Positions 55,254 to 64,000 of a stretch of 64,000 nucleotides of DNA are shown here, one piece after another. The translations under genes were made by a program, and so were the position numbers. This stretch comes from Eleusine coracana subsp. coracana (Eukaryota; Streptophyta; Magnoliopsida; Poales; Poaceae): contig CM064425.1 of assembly GCA_032690845.1 (NCBI GenBank), positions 36,916,240 through 36,980,239 on the forward strand, in the 5' to 3' direction. The notes under the pieces were generated by a model. It saw only the letters and a list, made by a program, of their open reading frames with translations, was not told the DNA's origin and ran no database searches. Every line of letters starts with the position of its first letter. The stretch's first letter is position 1.

Positions 55254-58136
55254 GTGGAACAGAAGGAACTCCCTAAGGAGCTACGCTATGAATATCTAGG
55301 AAAGAATAGAACATATCTAGTTATTGTGAACAATGCCCTAACAAAAGAAGAAACAGAGAGGCTTCTCGCTATGCTCAAAAAGTATAAGAAAGCCATTGGT
55401 TACACATTGGATGACATCAAGGGAATCAGCCCCGCATTTGGCACCCACAAGATTAACTTGGAGGAGAATACTAAACTAGTGGTTGAAGGGATGCAAAGGT
55501 TGAAGGAATCAATGAAGCCAGTAGTTAAAAAGAAGATTCTGAAGCTGTTTAACGCAGGTATGACCTACCCTGTTGCTGATAGTGAATGGGTTAGTCCAGT
55601 GCATTGTGTACCTAAGAAAGGAGGGTTGACAGTGGTGCCTAACGAGAACAATGAGTTGATCCCTCACAGGACTGTGACTGGATGGAGAATGTGCATAGAT
55701 TATAGAATTTTGAACAAAGTGACGAAAAAAGATCACTATCCTCTTCCGTTCATTGACGAGATGCTTGAAAGGTTAGCAAAGAATTCATACTTTTGTTATT
55801 TGGATGGATATAGTGGTTTCTTTCAAATACCAGTAAGACCAGAAGATCAGCAGAAAACTACTTTTACTTGCCCTTTTGGGACATATGCATACAGAAGGAT
55901 GCCATTTGGTCTTTGCAACGCGCCCACAACATTTCAAAGATGCATGAATGCAATATTCGCTGAATTCATAGAAGATATTATGGAGGTATTTATGGATGAC
56001 TTCTCCGTACATGGTGCTAATTTTAATAGCTGTTTGGAGAATTTGGAGAAGGTTTTGAAAAGGTGTGTTGAATGCGACTTAGTTCTTAATTGGGAGAAGT
56101 GTCACTTCATGGTAATAGAAGGGATAGTACTTGGTCATGTCATATCTAAAAGAGGGATAGAGGTTGATAAGACAAAGGTATCTACAGTTGAGAAATTACC
56201 TCCCCCTACTGATCTTACAACTTTGAGGAGTTTTCTTGGACATGCCAACTTCTATCGCAGATTTGTTAAGGATTATTCGAAGATTGCTAAACCCCTGATA
56301 GAATTGTTAAAGCAAGATACAGAATTTGTCATGGACGAGGAAAGACTCTTGGCCTTCAAAAGATTAAAGGAAGCTCTATGCTCTACACCCATTATGCAGC
56401 CAGTTGATTGGAGTTTACCTTTTGAAATTATGTGTGATGCAAGTGACTATGCAGTTGGAGCTATTCTTGGACAAAGGAAGGAAGGTAAAGTGCATGCTAT
56501 TTATTATGCTAGCAAAACTTTGAATGAGGCGCAGATCAATTATACAACTACTGAGAAAGAGATGTTAGCTATTATATTTGCTTTTGAGAAGTTTAGATCC
56601 TACATTCTAAATTCTAAGGTGATTGTATATACTGATCATGCTGCTATAAGATACTTGGTTTTAAAGAAGGAGCCTAAACCTCGGTTAATGCGATGGGTAT
56701 TGATGCTGCAAGAATTTGATTTGGAGATAAGAGATAAGAAAGGAGTAGAAAATTCTATAGCAGATCATTTATCTTGTCTTGAATCATCATCAACTGAGCC
56801 AATAAGAGATGAAATGCGACAAGAGCAGTTGTTTGCCGCATTTGATCGTAGAGAGAACTGGATGATGGATATTATCAAGGGTTTCAAGGGACAAACTGAT
56901 CTAATCAACAAGAACACAAGGAAAAGAGTTAAGAGTGAAATGAGAAAATTTATATGGGCTGACCCATACTTGTATAGGTATTGCGAGGATGGAGCAGTAC
57001 AGAGATGTGTACCCAAGGAAGAACGAGCGAGCATTTTAGCAAAATGTCATTCTTCGGATTATGGGGGATACTATGGCTACTTCAGAACACAGGCAAAGGT
57101 ATGGGCAAGTGGATTCTATTGGCCTACTATGCATGAAGATGCAAAGAGGTATGTTGCAACATGTGCTCAATGCCAACGAATAGGGAATGTTAACAATAGG
57201 AATGCAATACCTCTTAAGTACAATCTTCAAGTCGATATCTTTGATGTTTGGGGTATGGATTTTATGGGACCCTTTGTCAATTCTCATGGTTTCGAGTACA
57301 TATTGGTCGCCGTTGATTATGTCTCCAAGTGGGTCGAAGCAATGGCATGCAAGGCTAATACTACAAGAGAATCAAGGAGTATACTTCAGGAGCAGATATT
57401 TCCTAGGTACGGAGTACCAAGGATAATAATTACAGATGGAGGATCCCATTTTATAGGAGGAGAATTTACTAGGTTTTTAACCAAATCTGGAGTTGAACAT
57501 AGAATTGGAACAGCCTACCATCCCTAGACGAATAGACAAGCAGAAACTTCAAATAAGCAATTAAAGGGAATTCTGCAGAAGATTGTTACAAAGGAAGGAA
57601 AGGATTGGGCCACGAAGCTTAATGGAGCATTATGGGCATATAGGCCGGCATTCAAGACACCAATCGGTATGACACCATATCAATTCGTCTATGGGAAATC
57701 GTGTCACCTACTGGTGGAATTGGAACATAAGGCTTATTGGGCTGTAAAGGAAATGAATTTGGATCTTGATGCTGCCAACATGAAAAGAAAGATATAAATA
57801 AGTGAATTGGAAGAAATGCGATTGCGTGCATATGAAAATGCAGCCATATACAAAGAGAAAACAAAGAAGTGGTATGATAAGAAACTTTTGAAGAAGGAAT
57901 TCAAGGAAGGAGATCGGATGCTCCTATTTAATTTGCGATTTAGATTATTTGGTAAAGTCAAACTGCAAAGCAAATGGGAGGGACCTTATCTTGTGAATAC
58001 GGTGTTACCTTCAGGAGCGGTAATCATAATGAATGGCAATAGAAACAAGTACACAGTGAACGGACAATGTCTAAAGGTATACCTAGAACCCGACACATTT
58101 GAATTAAAATCTTTTGATGTGTATTTCACTGCTTAG
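55254..58136 (+). pseudogene. A1 RT, RNase H and integrase
   Basis: Open for 757 codons, then two stops (TAG at 57526 in YHP-TNRQAE, where CAG is expected; TAA near 57795). RT: GWRMCIDYRILNKVTKKDHY and catalytic FMDDFSVHG. RNase H: EIMCDASDYAVGAILGQRKE. Integrase: the zinc region with CHSSDYGGYYGYFRT (the second zinc His of GGHYG-type is Tyr) and CAQCQR; the first Asp in GMDFMGPF, the second in ITDGGSHF, and the Glu in NRQAETSNK. The C-terminal part has GDRMLLFNLRFRLFGKVKLQ. Confidence 0.9.
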
Positions 58137-58232
58137 TACCCCGTGTGGTCGAGCTTAACGACATAAAACAAAGGCTTGTATGTATTTTGATTTCCATAGT
58201 TTTTCTTTTTCTGATTTGGTAATTTAGTGTAC

Positions 58233-58249
58233 CGCGCCGATCGGCGTGA
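58233..58249. repeat. Single A1 palindrome after pol
   Basis: One copy CGCCGATCGGCG in untranslated sequence, the only unpaired copy in A1. Confidence 0.85.
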
Positions 58250-58341
58250 CAGAGTCCTTTTGGTTTTTGATTCGGTTTCGGACCTTGTCTTTTTAAGACC
58301 CGTTTAAATTCCACGAATAAGAGAAAGAGTCCTAGTCCAAT

Positions 58342-59970
58342 TTGAAATCAAGGGATATAAATATGAGGGGACAGCAAACCCACGGATCAACTCGTATTAC
58401 ATCGTCACCAGAACAAACCCTAAGAGCAGAAGCGATGGAAGGCGGCGCATCGGGCAGAAACCAAGGCGGCGCCGATCGGCGCGACTCTGGAGCTGATCGG
58501 CTCGGCGGAGGATTTCCTCAGCCCTCTGCAAATTGGTCCTGGGAAGAAGTCGACGAAGTGTGACACCAACATGAGATGATCGTCTCGTCTGGTCAGATCT
58601 GCGGAAGAAATTCATGAAGAAAAGTGAAGCTGACGCGTGGAACACCGACAAGGTGAAGATGGACAATGAACTTCGATAGATGATGAAGAGAATATTGGTG
58701 CGCAAAGGAAAATCTGTAGCACCTATTAAAACTGAAGCAGTTTCTCAAAGGTATACCATGGAAAGTCTTCTTGATCTTGCTAAGCCCTTGTGGTATGAGG
58801 ATTTTCTATCTTTCGAAAGATCATTGACTGAGCAAGAGAAGGAAGAGCTAGATGAAGAGAGCATCCTCACAATCCATAGGTGCTGACTTTATAGTGAAAA
58901 CATGACATTGCCGCAAAGTATGAACTCAAGCTGCGAGAGGAAGCCGAAGAAGCTATGTACCAGCGGGATGCGGAGAAGGATCTTCAAGCTAGAAGGGATG
59001 AATCCTTTCCCAGGGTTCTTACCGATTGGGAGAGTTTTCAAGAAAATAAGATTCATAGGAACGGTTGTATTGAGGGTTGCAAGTGTCTCTTTTGTGCTAA
59101 AGATCTTCAACGCAAGGTTGAACTCCAATTGGCAGAAGATCCAGCTTTCATACCTAGAGATTTAATATATGATGATGGCTATCGCGCAGTTGCTGGAGGG
59201 AGGACGCCTTAGGAGATTAATGATGAGATTTTACGAAGGCAGCAGAATAAGGTGATCCGTGAGTGAAATCTAGAGCAGTTAGCTGATCGGCGCGACACTG
59301 GAGCCGATCGGCGCGACCTAAAGATGGCTGAATTTATTGATCTGATGGCTCTGCCAAGTGAAGACGAAGAACCTGCTGCAAGGAAGTGTAAGACTACACC
59401 AGAGGTTCGCAGATGTGCTAGACAATCGGGTAAGCCAATTCAAAAGTATGCCGAACGGGATAGCAACTTTGATACGTCCTACTATTTGGAAACTTTGGAA
59501 AGCGGTGATCCTAGTGTGCCTGGAGATTTTAGTGATGATTTTGATATGCGAAGAAGCTTTGGTAGTCCTAAGTTTAAAAATCAGGAAACACTTACAGAAT
59601 GCAGTAATGACAGGGCAGCAGGAACTTCAACAAGAGTTAATGGTAATGCAGAGGGAAGTGAAGGAAGTCGCAATGGTGGAAGAACACCACTGTGCCGATC
59701 GGCTCAGCCTTTGCGCCGATCGGCTCAGAGGAATTTTAATAGGGCCTCCCCTTACAGCGTTGAAATCATAACCTGCAACCGCCTGCTTATTGTCCTGTCT
59801 GCCAAAGAAACATTGAGTGCCTGTCTGTAGACAGAGATCATGCTTACAGGCATTAAAGAGATGTGGACCGCAGAATCCAGGATACAATCAAGATGAACGA
59901 AGCGGACTACACTTTTCTCATAAGGGGTAGAAGACGAATTTTCCGAGTCTTGAACAGGCATGGTCTGCAT
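58342..59970 (+). pseudogene. A1 ORF3 (sense, after pol)
   Basis: Broken frames in the place where Athila elements carry an extra ORF. Parts: SFERSLTEQEKEELDEES; a charged, coiled stretch with a Cys cluster CIEGCKCLFCAKDLQ (near 59070); MAEFIDLMALPSEDEEPAAR; and a last part reading CPVCQRNIEC...DRDHAYRH (59791 on), zinc-finger-like. Palindrome pairs interrupt it at 58469, 59281 and 59691. I see no signal peptide or transmembrane segment that would support an envelope-like protein. The function is unknown. Confidence 0.5.
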
Positions 59971-61328
59971 GACTAGTGTGTTAAGTTTCTTTTCTTACAA
60001 TGAGGACATTGCAAATTTTGAGTGTGGGGGAAGGGCTTTGCCATTAGTCATAGTTTTTAAGTGTTTTTGAGTCTAGTTTCTCATTTGTTTTTCTTAATGA
60101 GTGTTTATTTAAGTTTATGTGTGTGCTTAAGAGAGTCACGAGTCATGATTGAGAGTTGCTTCAAGGTCTTTTATGTAGTTTGAATTATTGCATTTTCTTT
60201 AATAAAGTTAGTGTCGATTGTCAAATTGAAAGTGCCCCATGCTATTTATCTTGTCTTTCTGATGATCGATTGGTTGATTACTTGAATTTGTTGGTTATCA
60301 CTTAACTTTTGAGCTTTGTATTTGTGAAAATTTCTTTTGACTCATAAGCTAAAGCAAAAGCAAGGTCTAAATATGGCTACATAGCCGAGTGAATGAGAGC
60401 AAGCTACACATTTGAACTAAGTGGATTGTAAGTAACTTTGTCAACTTTTTGCTCATGATTTCGACCAAGTTATGAAAGGATGATCTATTTTGTTTATCTC
60501 TGTATTTCTAGCCATTCTTATCCATTTAAATTCCTTGCTATCATAAAAACCATACCTCTTTATTTCTCCCTCCTCCTTGATATGACCTATATTCTCAATA
60601 AAAGGGAATTCAGAAAATTTCCGCTGCTGATACAAGACAGAAATTGCTGATCATATCGGGAATAGAAAACAAAAAAGGGTGAAAGAAAAGAAAAAAATAG
60701 ACCGCGCTGACCGATGCAGTGTTGCGCCGATCGGCGCTGTTGCAAAAGAAAGAAAAAAAAAAGAGGTTATTATAAAGAAAAGAGAGGTAAAGAGAAAAAA
60801 TATATATTCCCTGAGAAGCAGTAAGGTCATCAAAGAAAGCAGATTTCTGATTATTTCTCATTCTTTGCCATTGTTCTCATTGAAATTTTGTTTTTAGATC
60901 TTCTACATTCGTCTTCTCCATTAAAAGTTCTTTTCCAAAAAAATTCTTTCTTAATAGGCATGATTGAGCACATTGTTGACATGGTCAATCTTATGGTTTA
61001 ATTTAGTTATATAGCCCTCCAAGATCCACATACAATCCTTGATTAGATAGGAGAGGGAAGGAAATACACTTGAGAGACCTAGAGAGGACCAAATGCTTGA
61101 TGTTTGATGCTAAAAGATGAGTTGAGGAGAACTAAAATTGTTTTTGAAAAAGTAATGTGGTAATTTGATTAAGTTCAAGTATGATATGCCGATTGGTTAA
61201 AAGGAGATGAGAGAAAATCTTTGTGGTGGGATAACGAGTAAAAATGAGAGATTGATTGCATGAGAGATGGTGTGAAAATTCTTATTATATATTTGATTTT
61301 GTATTGCTCAAGGACTAGCAATGATTTG
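59971..61328 (+). other. A1 3' untranslated region with internal polypurine tract
   Basis: AT-rich, no gene. GAGTGTGGGGGAAGGG at 60020-60035 repeats the terminal polypurine tract and follows GAGGACATTGC, a pattern common in Athila elements. A palindrome pair is at 60704-60739. Confidence 0.7.
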
Positions 61329-61341
61329 AGTGTGGGGGAAC
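61329..61341 (+). promoter_or_regulatory. A1 polypurine tract
   Basis: GAGTGTGGGGGAAC immediately before the 3' LTR; plus-strand primer site. Confidence 0.85.
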
Positions 61342-62441
61342 TATTGGTGCTTTCTAGACGCCCATTTTATCTACCAAAAAGGGATGTTTTCCGTCTTAAT
61401 TTGGTGGTGTGGACTAACAATTAACCCCATATTTGCATATATTTATAGTTGTTCTATTTTAGATGTAATCGCAGGAAACAGGTGTAAAATAGGGCAATTA
61501 TTAATAAAGAACTAAAGGGTAACGAAGATGGGCCAGGTACGGAGCCGCGCCGATCGGCACGGGCCTACGCCGATCGGCGCAGCAGGAGAAGATGATGAAA
61601 ACACGATCCGGTCTAGGAAAGATGAAGGCCCAGCCCAGTAGGAGTTAGAGTCGGTGGAAGTTGACCTAATCCCGTTAAGTATAAAAGGAAGATAATTATC
61701 AAGAGCCAAGGGAGAACCGGAGAGACGGCGATCACGAGAATCAATTATTAGAACTAGGGTTCCAGGATATTGGCGGCGAAGGTTGGTCAACACCGATGAG
61801 ATCCACCAGAAGGGAGGTCGCGCCGATCAGCGCGATGCTTGCGCCGATCGGCACGTGCGCGTTCCAGCGCTATTTCTCACCCCTCTACTATGTCTAGCGG
61901 AAGGATGAGTGAGTAGTCTCATATTCTCTTCTCTGGTGCAGGAATCTGGTCATGTAACTCTCATAGTTATTGATACTCTCTCGATGAATTTAATCTATGT
62001 GATGAACTTTATTGCACATCTATCTATCCCTTTCATTAGTGTATCAGCCAATACACTTTTGCCCATTACATAGTGCAAGAAACTAGTGGGGAGCTAATAG
62101 CCTCTGTAGTGATAGCCGGAGTGAACGAAACCACCATGTCTTGTAGAATATTAGAGTTATCACTCGAGTTGATAAGAATAAGGTTGCATGCTAGTGAACC
62201 AATCCTAAGCAGAGAATCCTTCATCATCTTGTTACCTCTTCAATAACATTCACCTTCCACTTTCTCACCGTCATCATTCACATCAACCAAACCATTGCAA
62301 TTTGTTAGTAACCCTTTAATAGTATTAGTTCTGCTCGTTCCCTGTGGATACGATAACCTTGGAATACTCTGAGGGAAAAAGAGCTACAACTGTACACTGT
62401 CCTCTTGCGGTATATAAGTGGGTGCGTAATTACGACCAACA
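61342..62441 (+). repeat. A1 3' LTR (1100 bp)
   Basis: Starts TATTGGTGC (5' LTR TGTTGGTGG; G to A at the second base), ends GACCAACA. Two palindrome pairs at 61547-61581 and 61820-61855 are better preserved than in the 5' LTR. Confidence 0.9.
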
Positions 62442-62913
62442 GTTGTTTAACATAAACCTCTTCCTCTATGTAACCATTTAGCAAAGAACTTTTGACATCC
62501 ATTTGATAAAGCTTAATGCCCTTAGAGGCAGCAAATGCAAGCAAGATCCTAATGGTTTCTATGCGAGCAACATGAGCAAAGGTTTCCCCATAGTCTAAGC
62601 CCTCCACTTGGCTAAAACCCTGAGCAACAAGCCTAGCCTTGTTTCTCACAACCTCACCATCCTCCCTATGCTTGTTTTTGAACACCCACTTGGTTCCTAT
62701 AACATTGACACCAACAGGGGTCTCTACTATGGTCCACGTTTTGGTTCTCTCAAAGTTTTCCAACTCCTCATGCATGGCACTAACCCAATGTTCATCATAT
62801 AGTGTGTGTCCAACATCCTGGGGTTCAAAGGTTGCAACAAAGAGATAATTGGTAAAGCAAGCGATATATACAGACCTTGACCTCATTGTCCTCTCATAGA
62901 GATTACCGATCAT
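62442..62913 (-). pseudogene. C3 N-terminal reverse transcriptase
   Basis: MIGNLYERTMRSRS, then GTKWVFKNKHREDGEVVRNK, ARLVAQGFSQVEGLDYGETF and QMDVKSSLLNGYIEEEVYVK, cut by A1. Same frame as the integrase part, with one TAG between them (near 62914). Confidence 0.85.
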
Positions 62914-63981
62914 CTATTGAGGTGGTTGTTGATGCTGAATGTGTCTTGGGGCCTCTCTCAAAGAGCATACCTCCCCCTCAACCACAGCTGGAGTTGGCTC
63001 GACTACGACAGAAGTTGATGTAGAAGCTTCTAGACCCTCTGCTAGAGTAGTGGATGCAGCAGGAACAGGCTCGAACGTAGGATGAGTTGACTCATCATCA
63101 TCCTCATCATCCAAGCCTTGTAGGCCCTCTTCTACAAAGATGCTTTCCCTAATTTCCCTGTCACCTACAGTCTCAACCATATTGCTTGCATAAGAGTTTG
63201 ACTCATCAAAGGTTACATCGCAGGACTCTACAATAGTGTTAGCTTCCAAGTTCAAAACTCTATAGGAATGGCCATGAAATGTGTAGCTAAGAAAGATGCC
63301 ATCAGAAGATCTTGACTCAAACTTATCAAGATTGTAACGCTTGAGAATAAAGCACTTGCAACCAAAGGTACGTAAATGAGAAACAGATGGCTTCCTCCCA
63401 AAACATAGCTGATACGAAGTCACATTAAGAATTGAGCGCAAGAAAACCCGATTGGAAATATACCAAGCAGTGCTAATGGCTTCAGCCCACAACCGCGGAG
63501 TCCTATGCTCATCGAGCATCGTCCGGGCCATCTCCACCAAGGTTCTGTTCTTTTTTTTGACCACACCATTCTGCTGGGGAACATGATGTGCGGTAAACTG
63601 ATGCTCAATGCCATGCTCAAGACAAAAAGCATCAAAGGAGGAGTTCTTGAACTCGGTGTCATTATCACTACGGATTGCTCGTAATGCACCAGGAAGTTCC
63701 TTGAACAAGCTCAAAGCCAAGCTCCAAAAGTGATGGAACACTTCATCCTTGCTCTCAAGAAAGTAAACCCAAGAGTAGCGAGAAAAATCATCAACAATCA
63801 CAAGAACATACCACTTCCCACCTGTCGAACGAACCCGAGAAGGACCAACAGTGTCCATGTCAAGCAATTCTCCAGGGCGTTCAGTCATCACCAAATTAGT
63901 TGGTGGATGAGAAGCGGCAACCATCTTACCATGATGACAAGGAGCACAAACCAAGTTTTTGTCAAATTTGAGCTTAGGCAA
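62914..63981 (-). pseudogene. C3 integrase and linker, catalytic Glu lost
   Basis: 355-residue frame. The zinc end is LVCAPCHHGKM, D43 (LDMDTVGPS) and D106 (RSDNDTEF) are present, but the third catalytic residue is Lys142 (NGVVKKKNRTL where ERKN is usual; codon 63556-63558). It continues AFCLEHGIEHQF, the ILNVTSYQLCFGRKPSVSHL region and the acidic linker VEEGLQGLDDEDDDES. The integrase cannot be active as it stands. Confidence 0.85.
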
Positions 63982-64000
63982 TCCTCGGATTAGTCCTAGG

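Larger units (their letters stand above)
52106..62441 (+). mobile_element. A1: Athila-type Ty3/gypsy element, complete
   Basis: Complete 10.3-kb plus-strand element with 1100-bp LTRs and target duplication GTTGT (52101-52105 and 62442-62446) inside the C3 RT codons VKQ. It has a tRNA-Asp-type primer site, one gag-pol frame over 4.8 kb, a 3.2-kb 3' region with ORF3, and two polypurine tracts. Integrase-end motifs (KTPIGMTPYQFVYGKSCHL) are typical of Athila. It is broken only by stops. Confidence 0.95.
62442..64000 (-). mobile_element. C3, upstream part continuing off the window
   Basis: Direct continuation of 48057-52105 across A1; the split codons VKQ-PPGF rejoin. It contains the N-terminal RT, linker and integrase; the 5' rest lies to the right. 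Confidence 0.9.

Noticed and set aside
58342..59970. Envelope gene in A1
   Set aside because: No signal peptide or transmembrane helix is seen; the frames are charged and Cys-bearing instead.
60610..60897. Lys-rich and Phe-rich frames on both strands
   Set aside because: Simple A/G-rich sequence in the A1 3' region.

Overview
The whole 64 kb is nested, mostly decayed LTR-retrotransposon DNA from a plant nuclear genome. I see no host gene, tRNA, rRNA, CRISPR array or bacterial feature. A grass is most likely, because CRM-like chromoviruses, a Tat-lineage element with an antisense gene, an Athila-type element and SIRE-type copia elements occur together. That is an inference from family content, not a species identification. 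The CRM-type elements hint at a centromeric or pericentromeric location.

The window reads as one stack inside a single Ty1/copia element, called here C1/C2 (minus strand). Its pieces lie at 16156-22156 and 36725-39551, and both of its ends fall outside the window. It is chimeric: a gag-to-integrase stretch of about 3.1 kb occurs twice in tandem. A Tat-lineage gypsy element (T1, 3897-16155, minus) sits in its reverse transcriptase, and a shortened CRM-like element (G1, 1-3896, minus) sits in T1. A CRM-like element (G2, 22157-36724, minus) sits in the C2 gag-to-protease stretch. A second CRM-like element (G3, 27249-34117, minus, target duplication CATTA) sits in the G2 gag. A non-autonomous SIRE-type copia element (S1, 39552-48056, plus) sits in the C2 5' LTR. 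Another copy of the C copia family (C3, 48057-52105 and 62442-64000, minus) sits in the S1 3' LTR. An Athila-type gypsy element (A1, 52106-62441, plus, target duplication GTTGT) sits in the C3 reverse transcriptase.

Most gag-pol frames can be followed end to end but carry nonsense codons, a few frameshifts and lost catalytic residues, so all copies look dead. Extra genes are unusual: T1 has a spliced antisense gene next to a 12-unit 110-bp tandem array, S1 has an unrelated ORF in place of pol, G1 has an unrecognised ORF in place of RT-RNase H, and A1 has a sense ORF3 after pol.

The most interesting signal is at DNA level. Five structurally different LTR-element contexts carry clusters of short palindromes whose sequence is private to the element: A1 GCCGATCGGC, S1 GACCGGACGGTCCGGTC, the C2 LTR ATCGGCAGTGCCGAT, the C3 LTR GACAGAAGTTCTGTC, and the T1 LTR CCTTCGAAGG. 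In all five the palindrome centres are mostly 20-22 bp apart, two turns of B-DNA. C2 and C3 are copies of the same family, yet they carry different palindromes in the same slot of the LTR. In A1 the pairs run through LTR, gag, pol and 3' region in different reading frames. This looks like an element-specific recognition code and is not explained by the coding annotation.
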